Origin: Physella acuta
Lineage: Eukaryota > Mollusca > Gastropoda > Physidae
Direction: 5' to 3'
Assembly: GCF_028476545.1 (NCBI RefSeq)
Contig: NW_026733088.1
Coordinates: 67,001 to 131,000, forward strand
Length of the DNA: 64,000 nucleotides
The translations under genes and the position numbers were made by a program. Within the stretch, counting starts at the first letter, position 1. Every line of letters starts with the position of its first letter. Shown here piece by piece: positions 36,691 to 48,174 of this stretch. Under the pieces are notes generated by a model. It was not told the origin of the DNA. It saw nothing but the letters and a program-made list of their open reading frames with translations, and made no database searches.

Positions 36691-37199
36691 AAAAAGCAGA
36701 AAGACCTCTGGGATCAATATTTGTCGTTTTCAAGACTTTACTGGGACCCACGCCTCTGAATCAACTGTGTTAAAGGCTTGAAATGTACACATCCGTTATA
36801 GAATGAAAGTGTGCACTTCCTGTTTTTAATTACATGTAACAATCAACGCACGCCCAAGTTGGGAAACTAAACATCATAAGGCTAACATTAGGCTATGATC
36901 TTTAGGCTAATATAAGCCAATATCATAAGGCTAATATAAAGCCACTATTATTATGCCAACATTAGGCTATGGTCACATACGAATGCTGCTCCAGACTTTT
37001 TATTGAACTGTTTTTACTTTCTGGTATTCGAAGTACTAGCCGTCAGTACCCGTTACACGTGAAATATAGGCCTATATATTTTTACTGTTATGCTTATTTG
37101 GAAAAAAACACTATGTGCTTTACTACACGTTGAGTAATATTAATGACAAAGCAAAGAAATTACTAAATGGCTAAACATCCGACACATTTAAAAAAAAAA
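36691..37199. other. Unique spacer inside the palindromic array
   Basis: Contains a few short AGGCTAATATAAGCC-like repeats (36880-36960). No gene. Confidence 0.45.
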
Positions 37200-38175
37200 A
37201 TTCATAAAAAACGTTTTAATAACAAGCTTTTATGTAATGATGCACTAAAAAGTAGAAAATAAATTATAGACTACTATTTAAATAACTATAAAGAAAAGCG
37301 TGGGTCACTTTAGTATCTATTGGATACCTTTACTAATGTTAAGGAAGACACCCACGCTTTTCTTTATAGTTATTTAAATAGTAGTCTATAATTTATTTTC
37401 TACTTTTTAGTGCATCATTACATAAAAGCTTGTTATTAAAACGTTTTTTATGAATTTTTTTTCAGTACTTTACATGTTTTATTTACAATAGAGTTACATG
37501 ACTAAAAACCATTGCGCGCCTACTGAACATCACGTTCAGTAGGCGCGCAATGGTTTTTGAACGCAGCCATTGAAGCTATTGAAGGTGATGACGCGTGTGG
37601 TGTGGTTGGCTAGACATGCCTACTAATTCGGTCCAAATTTTAATTAATTCATAAAAAATTAATTAGGCATCCAATTAAGTCAAATTTAGTTTCAGATTGC
37701 ATTGTCTTCATGTCTTGACCCACGTGCCAACTGTGAATCGTATCGGTCAAGTAGAACTGTCCGAATTTTCACTCCTGCGTTTCCGTCTAGACAGACAGAC
37801 AGACAGAGGAAGTGAGTTAAATAAAAGCTTGTAAAAACCATTGCGCGCCTACTGAACATCACGTTCAGTAGGCGCGCAATGGTTTTTGAACGCAGCCATT
37901 ACGTGATGGCGCAGCTATTGAAGGTGATGACGCGTGTGGTGTGGTTGGCTAGACATGCCTACTAATTCGGTCCAAATTTTAATTAATTCATAAAAAATTA
38001 ATTAGGCATCCAATTAAGTCAAATTTAGTTTCAGATTGCATTGTCTTCATGTCTTGACCCACGTGCCAACTGTGAATCGTATCGGTCAAGTAGAACTGTC
38101 CGAATTTTCACTCCTGCGTTTCCGTCTAGACAGACAGACAGACAGAGGAAGTGAGTTAAATAAAAGCTTGTAAAA
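37200..38175 (+). repeat. Palindromic units, second cluster
   Basis: One full unit (37200-37830) followed by a 330-bp tandem duplication of its interior half (37830-38175), including the CCATTGCGCGCC hairpin. The interior is nearly identical to the main array, but the arm differs in a few bases (TATAGACTACT rather than TATACACTACT) on both sides, so the two arms have changed together. Confidence 0.88.
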
Positions 38176-38216
38176 AAACACTAGACTACCCGTTATCTAG
38201 TTAGATAACTGTGGGT

Positions 38217-38290
38217 TTCGGGGGTCATCCATAAATGACATCACGTCTGTCACTTATCATCACAAAATAACCAGACCCCACATTCAAAAA
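38217..38290 (+). mobile_element. Fragment of the GGGT..CATAAATGACGTCAC MITE
   Basis: GGGGGTCATCCATAAATGAC followed by ATCACGTCTGTCACTTATCA and CAAAATAACCAGACCCC matches the left end at 4702. Confidence 0.75.
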
Positions 38291-38324
38291 GACATTTTGT
38301 ATCTTTTAAAATCACCGATTTCGG

Positions 38325-38425
38325 CTGAGCATGGGTCTGACCACACTATCCCTTCATATACTGACGTCACAGGTGACCTACTCAACTCTACTTCACCTGC
38401 CCAGTGTCCCGCCAAGTTTCAGACA
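38325..38425 (+). mobile_element. SINE fragment
   Basis: CGGCTGAGCATGGGTCTGAC, CACACTATCCCTTCATAT and AACTCTACTTCACCTGCC match the body and tail of the SINEs at 19031 and 61471. Confidence 0.7.
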
Positions 38426-38512
38426 ACATGTATATAGCTTTATTTGTGTTATTATTTGAGTGACAACAAAGCTGTAAAATTAAACAAACTTGGCAAAAAA
38501 TGTGGTTATTTT

Positions 38513-38518
38513 TTTATT
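38513..38518 (-). promoter_or_regulatory. Candidate poly(A) signal of the nuclear receptor gene
   Basis: AATAAA on the minus strand about 180 bases past the stop codon. A second one lies near 38441. Confidence 0.4.
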
Positions 38519-38554
38519 TACTACAGAACTAGAAAAAGTCCAGAAGTTTGGTAA

Positions 38555-38703
38555 GTGAAGCAAACAATTATAAATCAGAATGATAGGAGATGGTCAGTTG
38601 GTCAGTGGGACAAACAATTATAAATCAGAATGATGGTCAGTTGGTCAGTGTAGCAAACAATTATAAATCAGAATGATAGGAGATGGTCAGTTGGTCAGTG
38701 CAG
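38555..38703 (-). repeat. ~60-bp tandem repeat of the receptor's stop codon and 3' UTR
   Basis: Almost three copies (one shortened by ~8 bp) of a unit reading, on the minus strand, CACTGACCAACTGACCAT, then ATTCTGATTTATAATTGTTT. The first copy includes the receptor's own CAC TGA, so the array is a duplication of the gene's 3' end. Confidence 0.85.
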
Positions 38704-38797
38704 CAAGTTGAAAATAAATTTGGCCACGTTAACTTCCTGCATGCCGCCATTGCTGAAGAAAGCAAGACGAATGGCGTCTGTTGATATGTCTCGAACT
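38695..38797 (-). CDS. NR2E-like: NR2E-type nuclear receptor, last exon (helices 10-12)
   Basis: After the acceptor ATATTCTGTCCACAG the frame reads VRDISTDAIRLAFFSN, GGMQEVNVAKFIFNLLH and stops (TGA 38697-38695). Joined to the previous exon (ending LLLLLP plus AG) it gives LLLLLPRVRDIST, which lines up with LLLLLPALRSIS at the end of NR2E ligand-binding domains. The final VAKFIFNLL sits where the AF-2 helix (for example ITRLLSDM) lies; here an Asn replaces the usual acidic residue, so coactivator binding by the classical charge clamp may be weak or absent. Length 33 codons plus stop, phase 2 in. A (TG)n tract lies just upstream of the acceptor. Confidence 0.85.
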
Positions 38798-38889
38798 CTG
38801 TGGACAGAATATCGTAAGATGTGACCATATGGGTCAAGGTTATTGTTACACACACACACACACACGATATTAAAACCATAACGTTATAT

Positions 38890-41800
38890 AACGATATGTG
38901 AACCTATCTACTACCAAACTAGATATGTAAACCTATTCACCACTAAACTAAATATGTAAACCAATCCACCACCAACCTAGATACGTGAACCTATCCACCA
39001 TACCTAGATATGTGAACCTATCCACCACCAACTAGAAATGTGAACCAATCCACCATCACCTAGATATGTGAACCAATCCACCACCAACCTAGATATGTGA
39101 ACCTATCCACCATACCTAGATATGTAAACCAATCCACCACCACCTAGATATGTGAACCTATCCACCTTACCTAGATATGTGAACCTATCCACCATCACCT
39201 AGACATGTGAACCTATCCACCAATTAGAAATGTGAACCTATCCAACACCAACTAGAAATGTGAACCAATCCACCACCAACCTAGATATGTGAACCAATCC
39301 ACCACCAACCTAGATATGTGAACCTATCCACCATACCTAGATATGTGAACCTATCCACCATCACCTAGATATGTGAACCTATCCACCATACCAAGATATG
39401 TGAACCTATCCACCACCAACCTAGATATGTGAACCTATCCACCCTACCTAGATATGTAAACCAATCCACCACCACCTAGATATGTGAACCTATCCACCAT
39501 CACCTAGACATGTGAACCTATCCACCAACTAGAAATGTGAACCTATCCACCACCAACTAGAAATGTGAACCAATCCACCACCAACCTAGATATGTGAACC
39601 AATCCACCACCAACCTAGATATGTGAACCTATCCACCATACCTAGATATGTGAACCTATCCACCACCAACTAGAAATGTGAACCAATCCACCATCACCTA
39701 GATATGTGAACCTATCCACCATACCAAGATATGTGAACCTATCCACCACCAACTAGAAATGTGAACCTATCCACCATCACCTAGATATATGAACCTATCC
39801 ACCACCACCTAGACATGTGAACCTATCCACCACCTAGATATGTGAACCTATCCACCACCTAGATATGTGAACCTATCCACCACCACCTAGACATGTGAAC
39901 CTATCCACCACCTAGACATGTGAACCTATCCACCACCTAGATATGTGAACCTATCCACCACCTAGATATGTGAACCTATCCACCACCAACTAGAAATGTG
40001 AACCTATCCACCACCAACTAGATATGTGAACCTATCCACCACCAACTAGAAATGTGAACCTATCCACCACCACCTAGACATGTAAACCTATCCACCACCA
40101 CCTAGACATGTAAACCTATCCACCATCTAGATATGTGAACCTATCCACCACCTAGATATGTGAACCTATCCACCACCTAGATATGTGAACCTATCCACCA
40201 CCAACTAGAAATGTGAACCTATCCACCACCACCTAGACATGTAAACCTATCCACCATCTAGATATGTGAACCTATCCACCACCTAGATATGTGAACCTAT
40301 CCACCACCTAGATATGTGAACCTATCCACCACCACCTAGACACGGAACCTATCCACCACCACCTAGACATGTGAACCTATCCACCACCAACTAGAAATGT
40401 GAACCTATCCACCACCACCTAGACTTGTGAACCTATCTACCACCACCTAGACTTGTGAACCTATCTACCACCTAGACATGTGAACCTATCCACCACCACC
40501 TAGATATGTGAACCTATCCACCACCACCTAGATATGTGAACCTATCCACCACCTAGATATGTGAACCTATCCACCGCCACCTAGATGTGTGAACCTATCC
40601 ACCACCACCTAGACATGTGAACCTATCCACCACCTAGACATGTGAACCTATCCACCACCAACTAGAAATGTGAACCTATCCACCAACTAGAAATGTGAAC
40701 CTATCCACCACCACCTAGATATGTGAACCTATCCACCATCACCTAGACATGTGAACCTATCCACCACCACCTAGAAATGTGAACCTATCCACCACCACCT
40801 AGATATGTAAACCTATCCACCATCACCTAGACATGTGAACCTATCCACCACCAACTAGAAATGTGAACCTATCCACCACCAACTAGAAATGTGAACCTAT
40901 CCACCACCACCTAGACTTGTGAACCTATCTACCATCACCTAGATATATGAACCTATCCACTCCAACCTAGATATGTGAACCTATCCACCACCACCTAGAT
41001 ATGTGAACCTATCCACCACCTAGATATGTGAACCTATCCACCACCACCTAGACATGTGAACCTATCCACCACCTAGATATGTGAACCTATCCACCACCAC
41101 CTAGACATGTGAACCTATCCACCACCTAGATATGTGAACCTATCCACCACCAACTAGAAATGTGAACCTATCCACCACCTAGATATGTGAACCTATCCAC
41201 CATCACCTAGACATGTGAACCTATCCACCACCTAGATATGTGAACCTATCCACCACCACCTAGATATGTGAACCTATCCACCACCAACCTAGATACGTAA
41301 ACCTATCCACCACCACCTAGATATATGAACCTATCCACTCCAACCTAGATATGTGAACCTATCCACCACCACCTAGATATGTGAACCTATCCACCACCTA
41401 GATATGTGAACCTATCCACCACGACCTAGACATGTGAACCTATCCACCACCTAGATATGTGAACCTATCCACCACCACCTAGACATGTGAACCTATCCAC
41501 CACCTAGATATGTGAACCTATCCACCACCAACTAGAAATGTGAACCTATCCACCACCTAGATATGTGAACCTATCCATCATCACCTAGACATGTGAACCT
41601 ATCCACCACCTAGATATGTGAACCTATCCACCACCACCTAGATATGTGAACCTATCCACCACCTAGATATGTGAACCTATACACCACCAACTAGAAATGT
41701 GAACCTATCCACCACCTAGATATGTGAACCTATCCACCATCTAGATATGTGAACCTATCCACCACCAACTAGAAATGTGAACCTATCCACTACCTAGATA

Positions 41801-42945
41801 TGTGAACCTATCCACCACCAACTAGAAATGTGAACCTATCCACCACCACCTAGATATGTGAACCTATCCACCACCACCTAGATATGTGAACCTATCCACC
41901 ACCTAGACATGTGAACCTATCCACCACCACCTAGATATGTGAACCTATCCACCACCACCTAGATATGTGAACCTATTCACCACCTAGATATGTGAACCTA
42001 TTCACCACCACCTAGACATGTGAACCTATCCACCACCAACTAGATATGTGAACCTATCCACCACCACCTAGATATGTGAACCTATCCACCACCAACCTAG
42101 ATATGTGAACCTATTCACCACCTAGATATGTGAACCTATTCACCACCACCTAGACATGTGAACCTATCCACCACCACCTAGACATGTGAACCTATTCACC
42201 ACCTAGACATGTGAACCTATCCACCACCTAGATATGTGAACCTATTCACCACCTAGATATGTGAACCTATCCACCACCACCTAGACTTGTGAACCTATCT
42301 ACCATCACCTAGACATGTGAACCTATCCACCAACTAGATATGTGAACCTATCCACCACCAACCTAGATACGTAAACCTATCCACCACCACCTAGATATAT
42401 GAACCTATCCACTCCAACCTAGATATGTGAACCTATCCACCATCACCTAGATATGTGAACCTATCCACCACCACCTAGATATGTGAACCTATCCACCACC
42501 AACTAGAAATGTGAACCAATCCACCACCACCTAGACTTGTGAACCTATCCACCACCACCTAGATATGTGAACCTATCCACCACCTAGATATATGAACCTA
42601 TCCACCACCACCTAGATATGTGAACCTATCCACCACCTAGATATGTGAACCTATCCACCACCACCTAGACATGTGAACCTATCCACCACCACCTAGACAT
42701 GTGAACCTATCCACCACCTAGATATGTGAACCTATCCACTATCTAGATATGTGAACCTATCCACCATCTAGATATGTGAACCTATCCACTCCAACCTAGA
42801 TATGTGAACCTATCCACCACCACCTAGACAAGTGAACCTATCCACCATCACCTAGATATATGAACCTATCCACTCCAACCTAGATATGTGAACCTATCCA
42901 CCACATGGATATGTGAACCTATCCACCACGTAGATATGTGAACCA
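38890..42945 (+). repeat. 4-kb minisatellite of 22-28-bp units (~150 copies), intronic
   Basis: The 28-bp form is TAGATATGTGAACCTATCCA followed by CCACCACC; shorter forms lose CCA triplets. TAGAAATG, TAGACATG and TAGACTTG variants mix along the array, and longer blocks recur (for example near 40920 and 41320). It fills half of the last intron of the nuclear receptor, beginning about 90 bp from the final exon's acceptor. Confidence 0.97.
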
Positions 42946-43271
42946 ATTATTGTTATGGGATATTACATAATAATGCAATATAAATTTACAATCAGGACGT
43001 ATAAAATACAAATTGTACATAATATTTATATTATTAAAAGCCCCTCCCTCGCAAATAGCAGTAGATTTCTTCGCTGCACACGTTTAGATCATGTGTAGCC
43101 TTATGGCTCTCGAAGGGGCCCACTTGGAGACTTGGAGGACGACAAAGACAACCATTGCTAACGTACAGACTCTTAAGAAATTCTGGCCCGATAACATCGC
43201 CACTTTTCTTATATGGGAAACGACAGGGCAAGTTGCAGATGAAGAGGAAAATTGGAGCAGAAGATGGAGTT

Positions 43272-44984
43272 GGGTAGGGCAAACACCGCGCAGACCGCCA
43301 ACCTACATCACTAAGCAGATGGGTAGGGCAAACACCGCGCAGACCGCCAACCAACATCACTAAGCAGATGGGTAGGGCAAACACCGCGCAGACCGCCAAC
43401 CAACATCACTAAGCAGATGGGTAGGGCAAACACCGCGCAGACCGCCAACCAACATCACTAAGCAGATGGGTAGGGCAAACACCGCGCAGACCGCCAACCA
43501 ACATCACTAAGCAGATGGGTAGGGCAAACACCGCGCAGACCGCCAACCAACATCACCAAGCAGATGGGTAGGGCAAACACCGCGCAGACCGCCAACCAAC
43601 ATCACTAAGCAGATGGGTAGGGCAAACACCGCGCAGACCGCCAACCAACATCACTAAGCAGATGGGTAGGGCAAACACCGCGCAGACCGCCAACCAACAT
43701 CACTAAGCAGATGGGTAGGGCAAACACCGCGCAGACCGCCAACCAACATCACTAAGCAGATGGGTAGGGCAAACACCGCGCAGACCGCCAACCAACATCA
43801 CCAAGCAGATGGGTAGGGCAAACACCGCGCAGACCGCCAACCAACATCACTAAGCAGATGGGTAGGGCAAACACCGCGCAGACCGCCAACCAACATCACT
43901 AAGCAGATGGGTAGGGCAAACACCGCGCAGACCGCCAACCAACATCACCAAGCAGATGGGTAGGGCAAACACCGCGCAGACCGCCAACCAACATCACTAA
44001 GCAGATGGGTAGGGCAAACACCGCGCAGACCGCCAACCAACATCACTAAGCAGATGGGTAGGGCAAACACCGCGCAGACCGCCAACCAACATCACCAAGC
44101 AGATGGGTAGGGCAAACACCGCGCAGACCGCCAACCAACATCACTAAGCAGATGGGTAGGGCAAACACCGCGCAGACCGCCAACCAACATCACTAAGCAG
44201 ATGGGTAGGGCAAACACCGCGCAGACCGCCAACCAACATCACCAAGCAGATGGGTAGGGCAAACACCGCGCAGACCGCCAACCAACATCACTAAGCAGAT
44301 GGGTAGGGCAAACACCGCGCAGACCGCCAACCAACATCACCAAGCAGATGGGTAGGGCAAACACCGCGCAGACCGCCAACCAACATCACTAAGCAGATGG
44401 GTAGGGCAAACACCGCGCAGACCGCCAACCAACATCACCAAGCAGATGGGTAGGGCAAACACCGCGCAGACCGCCAACCAACATCACCAAGCAGATGGGT
44501 AGGGCAAACACCGCGCAGACCGCCAACCAACATCACCAAGCAGATGGGTAGGGCAAACACCGCGCAGACCGCCAACCAACATCACTAAGCAGATGGGTAG
44601 GGCAAACACCGCGCAGACCGCCAACCAACATCACCAAGCAGATGGGTAGGGCAAACACCGCGCAGACCGCCAACCAACATCACTAAGCAGATGGGTAGGG
44701 CAAACACCGCGCAGACCGCCAACCAACATCACCAAGCAGATGGGTAGGGCAAACACCGCGCAGACCGCCAACCAACATCACCAAGCAGATGGGTAGGGCA
44801 AACACCGCGCAGACCGCCAACCAACATCACCAAGCAGATGGGTAGGGCAAACACCGCGCAGACCGCCAACCAACATCACCAAGCAGATGGGTAGGGCAAA
44901 CACCGCGCAGACCGCCAACCAACATCACCAAGCAGATGGGTAGGGCAAACACCGCGCAGACCGCCAACCAACATCACTAAGCAG
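43272..44984 (+). repeat. 49-bp minisatellite inside the LINE (~35 copies)
   Basis: Unit GGGTAGGGCAAACACCGCGC, AGACCGCCAACCAACATCAC, then TAAGCAGAT. Copies differ almost only by CACTAAG versus CACCAAG, so the spread is very recent. The first unit lies within the LINE coding text (WVGQTPRRPP), showing its origin. Confidence 0.97.
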
Positions 44985-45063
44985 GCATTGAGATAGAACC
45001 CTCAGGGAATGCACGAAATAGGTCGACAAAAAAAACTTTGCGACGGGACTTCGAGACTGTAAG

Positions 45064-45754
45064 CACAAAGGTAAGCTACTCTTGGAGTCACATGACACGA
45101 CAAAGGTAAGCTACTCTTGGAGTCACATGACACCACAAAGGTAAGCTACTCTTGGAGTCACATGACACCACAAAGGTAAGCTACTCTTGGAGTCACATGA
45201 CACCACAAAGGTAAGCTACACCTGGAGTCACATGACACCACAAAGGTAAGCTACTCTTGGAGTCACATGACACCACAAAGGTAAGCTACACCTGGAGTCA
45301 CATGACACCACAAAGGTAAGCTACTCTTGGAATCACATGACACCACAAAGGTAAGTTACACCTGGAGTCACATGACACCACAAAGGTAAGCTACTCTTGG
45401 AGTCACATGACACCACAAAGGTAAGCTACACCTGGAGTCACATGACACCACAAAGGTAAGCTACACCTGGAGTCACATGACACCACAAAGGTAAGCTACT
45501 CTTGGAGTCACATGACACCACAAAGGTAAGCTACATCTGGAGTCACATGACACCACAAAGGTAAGCTACTCTTGGAGTCACATGACACCACAAAGGTAAG
45601 CTACTCTTGGAGTCACATGACACCACAAAGGTAAGCTACACCTGGAGTCACATGACACCACAAAGGTAAGCTACACCTGGAGTTACATGACACCACAAAG
45701 GTAAGCTACACCTGGAGTCACATGACACCACAAAGGTAAGCTACACCTGGAGTT
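45064..45754 (+). repeat. 35-bp minisatellite inside the LINE (~20 copies)
   Basis: Unit CACAAAGGTAAGCTACTCTT followed by GGAGTCACATGACAC. Two main forms differ by ACTCTTGG/ACACCTGG. Every unit contains AAAG|GTAAGC, a consensus 5' splice site. The parent text is the LINE's KVSYTWS segment. Confidence 0.97.
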
Positions 45755-45912
45755 GAGAAAACAGAACTGGGGTGACGTGTAGTGATGATGATGATAGACT
45801 ATATCTAAAGTAAAATGAGACATTTGTCTCTTTCAACAGCTATAGCCATATAAGTCCTCCTAAAAAGTATTTTTAACAGCTCAATCGTTATTTACATCGT
45901 AGTTTTATACAG

Positions 45913-45916
<4 letters not shown>

Positions 45917-45964
<48 letters not shown>
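45917..45964. repeat. (TA)n microsatellite
   Basis: About 24 units. Confidence 0.97.
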
Positions 45965-45968
<4 letters not shown>

Positions 45969-46244
45969 AATTGAAAAAAGAAGTAAGATTGAAATAATCA
46001 TTAGGGGATGTAACTAATTCTTTTGACAGCTTAGTTTGCTACTGTCCCATCCTAAACTGCCAAAAGTTGACATTGTGGAGACCCAGGACCAGGAACAAAA
46101 ACGACTGGGTTAAAAAAGGGACTGTAATACTGATCTCCCACACCGTGTAACATACATTTTTCTTCACAAGTGGTCTCCCCATCAAGTCAAAAGCACGAAG
46201 AATCCACTCAAAGCTTGTAAATACGGATAAACTTATCTATAGAC

Positions 46245-46451
46245 CAGGGGTCGGCAACCTGCGGCTCGCGAGCCGCATGCGGCTCTTTTGATGTCAGGAT
46301 GCGGCTCTCCAGCTCCTTGCACAAATACTAATAATCTTAATAAAAAAATAAAATACTTAAAACAAAAAATTGTTAGTGGCTCTTTAACACCAGGAAAATT
46401 TTGAAAGTTGTAACTTTTGGCTCTTCCGCTTCAAAAGGTTGCCGACCCCTG
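46245..46451 (+). mobile_element. hAT MITE, 207 bp, with target duplication
   Basis: Ends CAGGGGTCGGCAACCTGCGG and GGTTGCCGACCCCTG are terminal inverted repeats of 15 bp. They are flanked by the 8-bp duplication CTATAGAC (46237-46244, 46452-46459), diagnostic of hAT elements. No transposase. It sits in the receptor's last intron, 96 bp from an exon. Confidence 0.95.
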
Positions 46452-46546
46452 CTATAGACTCGTTAGCATAAAAGATAGCCCTGATAAAGACACTGGCTAG
46501 GAATAAAATGTATTTCTTTGGATTCTTTAGTCAAAAAATGGTTCAC

Positions 46547-46682
46547 CTTGGTAACAAAAGAAGAAGACGGTTGGTCCTTAGAAGATCGGTGGTGTAGGAG
46601 CTAGCACAGTGTGACATCAGCGACCTGTGAGCCCCTTCGTGCAAGCGGTGAACGGTTGCGACTGCTTGGATCCCCTTTGCAT
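46547..46682 (-). CDS. NR2E-like: NR2E-type nuclear receptor exon (helices 8-10)
   Basis: Acceptor GTATTTTTTCTAG (first base 46682), donor CCAAG|GTGAAC (last base 46547), phase 1 in and 2 out. It reads AKGIQAVATVHRLHEG, AHRSLMSHCASSYTTD, LLRTNRLLLLLP. The spacing from FRY at the end of the previous exon to RLLLLLP equals that from FK to KLLLLLP in PNR-type receptors (41 residues), and the LLLLLP motif is a strong family marker. The helix 8-9 residues before it are poorly conserved, so the protein is a fast-evolving member. Confidence 0.88.
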
Positions 46683-46707
46683 CTAGAAAAAATACATACA
46701 ACCTAAA

Positions 46708-46880
46708 GATTGTAATTAAAAATGGATTTAAAATCATGCCTATATCTCGAGTTGCCATCCCTTGTTGTTTTATATAAGAATATTCGAGAAAGTTTAGGGG
46801 AGATCACTCCCGGTTTATTTGTAATATTTTTATAAAGCATAAAAAAAGCGGGAGTGATCTCTAAAAACTTTCTCGTATAT
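46708..46880 (-). repeat. Two inverted left ends of the CTTTCTCG-ended element
   Basis: 46708-46820 is an inverted left end (ATAAGAATATTCGAGAAAGT, then AGATCACTCCCGGTTTATTT); 46844-46880 is a left end facing the other way (CGGGAGTGATCTC...AACTTTCTCGTATA). The first begins about 26 bp upstream of a receptor exon's acceptor. Confidence 0.7.
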
Positions 46881-47259
46881 TAAAAATTTTAAATGAAAAA
46901 GTATCGCGTGGAAAAAATAATTACTCACCAGAAAAATATGTGTATTATAGAGCTGAAAATTAGAGCTTGATAAAGGAAAAATTGATTGATTTTTTTAAAA
47001 AGGTACTGAAACATCTAATCAGCTAAATTTGGCACCATGCATTGTCATCGAGTTTAGATCTGCATATAAAGTTTTAAAGAAATCGGTCCGGTAGAAGTAA
47101 TTTATGGGTTGTTTTTTTCAGAAATAGTGTAAAGTAATACTTGCGTCCGTCGGAAGTCACAGTTTGAAAGAATCAAGAGAATAAGGTCTTATACCTATAG
47201 CATTCGTATACCTTACTGAAACGGTACTCAACACATAGGTTTTTAGAAAACGGAAATAG

Positions 47260-48165
47260 GGTGCGCGGACCTTTGACCACAGGTGCTTTGACGATAGGGG
47301 GTTTGACCATAGGTGGTTTGACCACATTGGGGCTTTGACCATAGGGGCTTTGATCATAGTGTTTTGACCACAGCGGGGCTTTGACCATAACGGAGTTTTG
47401 TCCATAGGGGGTTTGACTATAGGTGGTTTGACCACAGCGGAGCTTTGACCATAAGGGCTTTGACCATAGGGGGTTTGACCATAGGGGGTTTGACCACAGG
47501 TATTTTCTCAGCAGAGGGTCTTTGATCACCGGTAGTTTGTCAACGGGTGTTTTATCACAAGCGCTGTGTCCGCCTTTGTCCATATAGGGTCTTTGATCAC
47601 AGATGGTTTGTCCAATGCTGGCATTTGATAACAAGCGCTTTGTCCAAATATGGTAAGAATTAATTTTAAAAGTTGTGTAATTTTATTTTAAATTGCGGCA
47701 GGATGTAATAATATGTTAATTCATCTGTCATTTAGTTAACTGTACAAGTTTTACTTGTTTGACTATACTGTTGGCATGTTTTTTATCCTTTATATATGCT
47801 TTGTATTTTCAAGTACATCTACATTATTTATTTGTAAAACTTGTTATATTTCGCATTATTTGTGTTCCATTTATGTTTAAAATAAATCTTTGAGGTCTAG
47901 CACCAGCATTTATGTGAAGACTAAAATATCGTTCTCGACTATTTTAGTACATGTTAATTTCAATTAATGGACTTTCAGGAAACGTGTATAAAATTGTATT
48001 AATTGTATCATAAATTAAAATTAAAATAGCAGTTTATAATTTCTATTTTCAAATCTATAAATTATGCACCCCCCCCCCCTCTGTGGTCAAAGCCCCGTTG
48101 TGATCAAAGCTCCGCGGTGGTCAAACCCCTATGGTCAAAGCACCTGTGGTCAAAGCACCTAGGAC
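47260..48165 (+). mobile_element. Foldback element with tandem-repeat ends and 9-bp duplication
   Basis: The left arm (47270-47650) is a run of ~20-bp CTTTGACCATAGGGG-type units. The right arm (48083-48165) is the inverse (TGGTCAAAGCACCTGTGGTC). The AT-rich middle is unique. CGGAAATAG occurs just outside both ends (47251-47259, 48166-48174), a 9-bp duplication as in Mutator-like foldbacks. An inverted relative lies at 53149-53850. The minus-strand frame of 153 codons through the left arm is a repeat effect. Confidence 0.75.
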
Positions 48166-48174
48166 CGGAAATAG

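Larger units (their letters stand above)
43085..45810 (+). mobile_element. LINE 3' fragment, swollen by two minisatellites
   Basis: The plus strand reads like the C-terminal end of an endonuclease/reverse transcriptase ORF: GAHLETWRTTKTTIANVQT, then WPDNIATFLIWETTGQ, then RRWSWVGQTPRRPPTYITKQ (the WIGHTLRKPP.ITKQ region). After the 49-bp array the match resumes in the same order: ITKQALR, stop, NPQGMHEIGRQKK, then after the 35-bp array TWS and RTGVT before a GAT-rich tail. About 400 bp of LINE has grown to 2.7 kb. It lies in the last receptor intron, in the antisense direction. Decayed and not functional; the clade was not determined. Confidence 0.75.

Noticed and set aside
38661-38879. Alternative 72-codon frame over the last receptor exon
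   Set aside because: It is a different frame from the one that continues LLLLLP in phase and shows no family similarity.
43091-43363. 90-codon host gene
   Set aside because: The text matches the C-terminal end of a LINE reverse-transcriptase ORF, and its end is the start of a minisatellite.
47173-47634. 153-codon minus-strand frame
   Set aside because: It reads the CTTTGACCAYAGG units of a foldback arm (WSKPLWSK-type period).
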